Assembly (NCBI GenBank): GCA_017995875.1
Contig: JAGOIB010000076.1
Span: 1,258 to 9,569 of the forward strand
Direction: 5' to 3'
Source of the DNA: Saprospiraceae bacterium
GTDB taxonomy: Bacteria > Bacteroidota > Bacteroidia > Chitinophagales > Saprospiraceae
Length of the DNA stretch: 8,312 nucleotides
Part shown: one piece after another, positions 7,701-8,312 of the stretch
Layout of the letters: each line of letters opens with the position of its first letter
How positions within the stretch are numbered: the first letter of the stretch is position 1
Made by a program: the position numbers and the translations under genes
The notes under the pieces: generated by a model
Database searches by the model: none
Seen by the model: the letters and a program-made list of their open reading frames with translations, nothing else
Told to the model about the DNA's origin: nothing

Positions 7701-8312
7701 ATGACCAGGCAGCAAATAATCAACAGTTACTGTGTCAATAATTCCACCGTCAGCATCGTATAATGCGATGGTTTCTCCAAAAGCGATTTTAAAATTGGTA
7801 TGATAAGTAGTAACAATGATATCATTGAAAAAAGAAGGATTTGGGCCATAGAAAACGTCAGGTGTATGAATGCCAAAATGAAGCCAGGTGCGTCCGGTAA
7901 GATCACTTGACGGAGGTGTTACATTGTGGACTTCAATGGCCAGTATATTTTGCCCTGTTACAAGTAAAGAGGAGAGTTCGGTTTTTGAAATCGGGAAGAC
8001 ATCCGGGTCACCGCCTCCATACATTTGTGCTTCATGATCTACATTGGTATAGGTCTGAAAATCGGGCGAACCATCCGGCATATTATAACTACGGGCTATT
8101 TCAACACCGTTTAGATAAGCGATGAATCCATCGTCGTAATCCATGCTTAGAATAGCGCTATCAAGTTTTGAGGGATCAGTAACAGTGAACGTCTGTCGAT
8201 AATAAAATGCACTTGTTGTATCCGGAACAAGTGTCACATCGTCACCATCGCCATAGCCAAAGCCACCCTGGGCATTTGTCCACACATTGTCATTGAAGGA
8301 AGGACTTGCCCA
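4725..8312 (-). CDS. CotH kinase-like, lamin-tail multidomain protein with T9SS type A sorting domain (5' end outside window)
   Basis: The reading frame runs through the right edge, so the start and signal peptide are missing; the GTG at 8285 is internal. Numbering the 1195 visible residues from the edge: 1-150, a beta jelly-roll-like region (GFGYGDGDD, YDDGFIAYLNGVEIAR); about 155-235, the C-terminal part of a lamin-tail-like domain; about 238-310, a chitobiase/hexosaminidase C-terminal-type domain (VRYTTDGSEP, then IRARSFEPG); about 315-695, a CotH kinase-like domain (VRNMDDDWNSTRMRDVIANQ, FINGEYWGHYGGREVTNEYY, NGDW, WRYILFDVTYAQG); about 705-788, an InlB-repeat-like segment (GYTFDHWE); about 790-945 and 950-1105, two lamin-tail domains (ELAEVNYHSD...DWIEIRN, VSEINYHSS...DWFEIKN); about 1113-1195, a type A sorting tail (YPNPFDQSLTIQL, MDVYGKII, AGVYFV, terminal VEKVMKR). 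CotH-family proteins include protein kinases of spore coats, but the substrate of secreted Bacteroidota members is unknown. It is probably secreted and surface-attached via T9SS. One candidate metal-binding Asp is replaced by Thr at residue 581. Confidence 0.9.
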   Translation of the reverse strand, partial: WASPSFNDNVWTNAQGGFGYGDGDDVTLVPDTTSAFYYRQTFTVTDPSKLDSAILSMDYDDGFIAYLNGVEIARSYNMPDGSPDFQTYTNVDHEAQMYGGGDPDVFPISKTELSSLLVTGQNILAIEVHNVTPPSSDLTGRTWLHFGIHTPDVFYGPNPSFFNDIIVTTYHTNFKIAFGETIALYDADGGIIDTVTVDYLLPGHSIMRTDDIGAWCLTDDPTPGETNGNNCLSGYAETPVISPEAGFYQTDQTITISGNAVRYTTDGSEPVDTSLLYTGPFSINTTSVIRARSFEPGRLAGPTASASYFIGVTHDLPVLSITSKPGDLFNDGSGGLAAYDDYNSGRRAPVHLEYFDKNRNLAFSENASLRPVGGYSIAFDQKSMQFAFDEDFGAADEIHYPLFGRDKPGITSYREFRVRNMDDDWNSTRMRDVIANQLTLPTHCASTGYQHMAVFINGEYWGHYGGREVTNEYYVRDNHGAEPDEVDEILSSYFEDEDYLVDEGTGDDFYSMSDFIIGNDMTDPVNFAAAKKRVDWENWVDYFAAEMYLGNGDWFSSMYFNNTRMYRAPDVRWRYILFDVTYAQGNGTSSTVNILEEALANPAFPNRYTDMMNSLLQNQEFKRYFINRFADVMNEYWTPEKTGELINKNADEIASEIDLQSARWGSPDSLQWRDNVHDLREFHVVRRVYQRNQIEEYFGLNDQDDLSLNIEPAGAGVIQINTIIPKTYPWAGIYFDGNPVSMIAVANPGYTFDHWENNLSLDNLPDSFSINPQPFAEFTAVFTGAAQPVNLELAEVNYHSDPTTDASDWIEIRNAADYPIDLTHFEMQDRDWYNAYPIPANTILQPGERLVVVEDDDKFTAIHPDVLNKVGSTLFKLDNSGDQIKVIDRKGAIVLQSSYNNKAPWPCTPDGFGRSLERHPEGNDPDQPESWFDGCMGGSPGTAYQLCEDDLIVSEINYHSSVAQDAGDWFEIKNQLTSPVDLSGWTVRDDADEHIFTIPNGVNLAAGKYLVVCENEEVFSTIHTSVPTLIGDLGFGLSNGSDVIRLYNASGQLQLSVCYDDIDPWITSADGEGYTLELTDPDANLNDAASWFAGCLGGSPGGPYDPNCLPVSVKPITGSDVLSIYPNPFDQSLTIQLQEDASGTIRIMDVYGKIILQQAVNGQTTTVQTNAWSAGVYFVMTETNSVQMVEKVMKR
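4728..4975 (-). other. T9SS type A sorting domain (Por_Secre_tail)
   Basis: The last roughly 80 residues of the minus-strand protein carry YPNPFDQSLTIQL, IRIMDVYGKIILQQ, a W-S-A-G-V-Y-F-V block and a basic end VEKVMKR. This is the standard order of the type A C-terminal signal (TIGR04183), which in characterised relatives is cleaved during secretion and replaced by a lipopolysaccharide-type anchor or released. Confidence 0.9.

Noticed and set aside
8283..8285. GTG at 8285 as the start of the CotH-type gene
   Set aside because: The same frame stays open for nine more codons to the window edge, no signal peptide follows the GTG, and the sequence upstream continues the same protein-like pattern; the true start is outside.

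Overview
The window looks like chromosomal DNA of a gliding-type or T9SS-bearing member of the Bacteroidota. All three large genes belong to the type IX secretion (T9SS) world: a PorP/SprF-family outer-membrane protein, a giant repeat protein with a type B (CHU_C / gliding motility-associated) C-terminal sorting domain, and a giant multidomain CotH-type protein with a type A (Por_Secre_tail) C-terminal sorting domain. The AT-leaning base use, the lack of strong Shine-Dalgarno sequences and a TAnnTTTG-type -7 box also fit this phylum. Saprospiria or Chitinophagia-like relatives are a guess from the protein architectures, not something the sequence proves.

Layout. At the left edge (about 1-76) lies a striking AT-rich inverted repeat built from a TGAARAR heptamer. 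It starts 4 bases past the stop of the first gene. The PorP/SprF-like gene is on the minus strand (78-1118). A 469-base non-coding gap (1119-1587) separates it from the divergently oriented type B cargo gene on the plus strand (1588-4704). That protein has a signal peptide, an N-terminal ligand-binding-like domain, ten tandem Ig/PKD-like modules each carrying exactly two cysteines, and the CHU_C sorting domain. Only 20 bases separate its stop from the stop of the convergent minus-strand gene (4725 to beyond 8312). That gene's 5' end lies outside the window; it encodes a jelly-roll-like region, lamin-tail-like modules, a chitobiase-type domain, a CotH kinase-like domain, an InlB-repeat-like segment, two more lamin-tail modules and a type A sorting tail.

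How they may work together. PorP/SprF proteins are outer-membrane partners of T9SS, and in several Bacteroidota they are encoded next to, and needed for, cargo with type B C-terminal domains. The simplest reading is that the 78-1118 product helps export or anchor the 1588-4704 product on the cell surface, where its ten-module stalk could act in adhesion. The CotH-type protein carries the other class of sorting signal and is probably an independent T9SS cargo that happens to converge. No mobile element, CRISPR array, tRNA or rRNA was found. I see no clear evidence for a wholly new system. The most unusual points are the heptamer palindrome, the perfectly cysteine-paired ten-module array, and a D-x-T in place of an expected D-x-D in the CotH domain.
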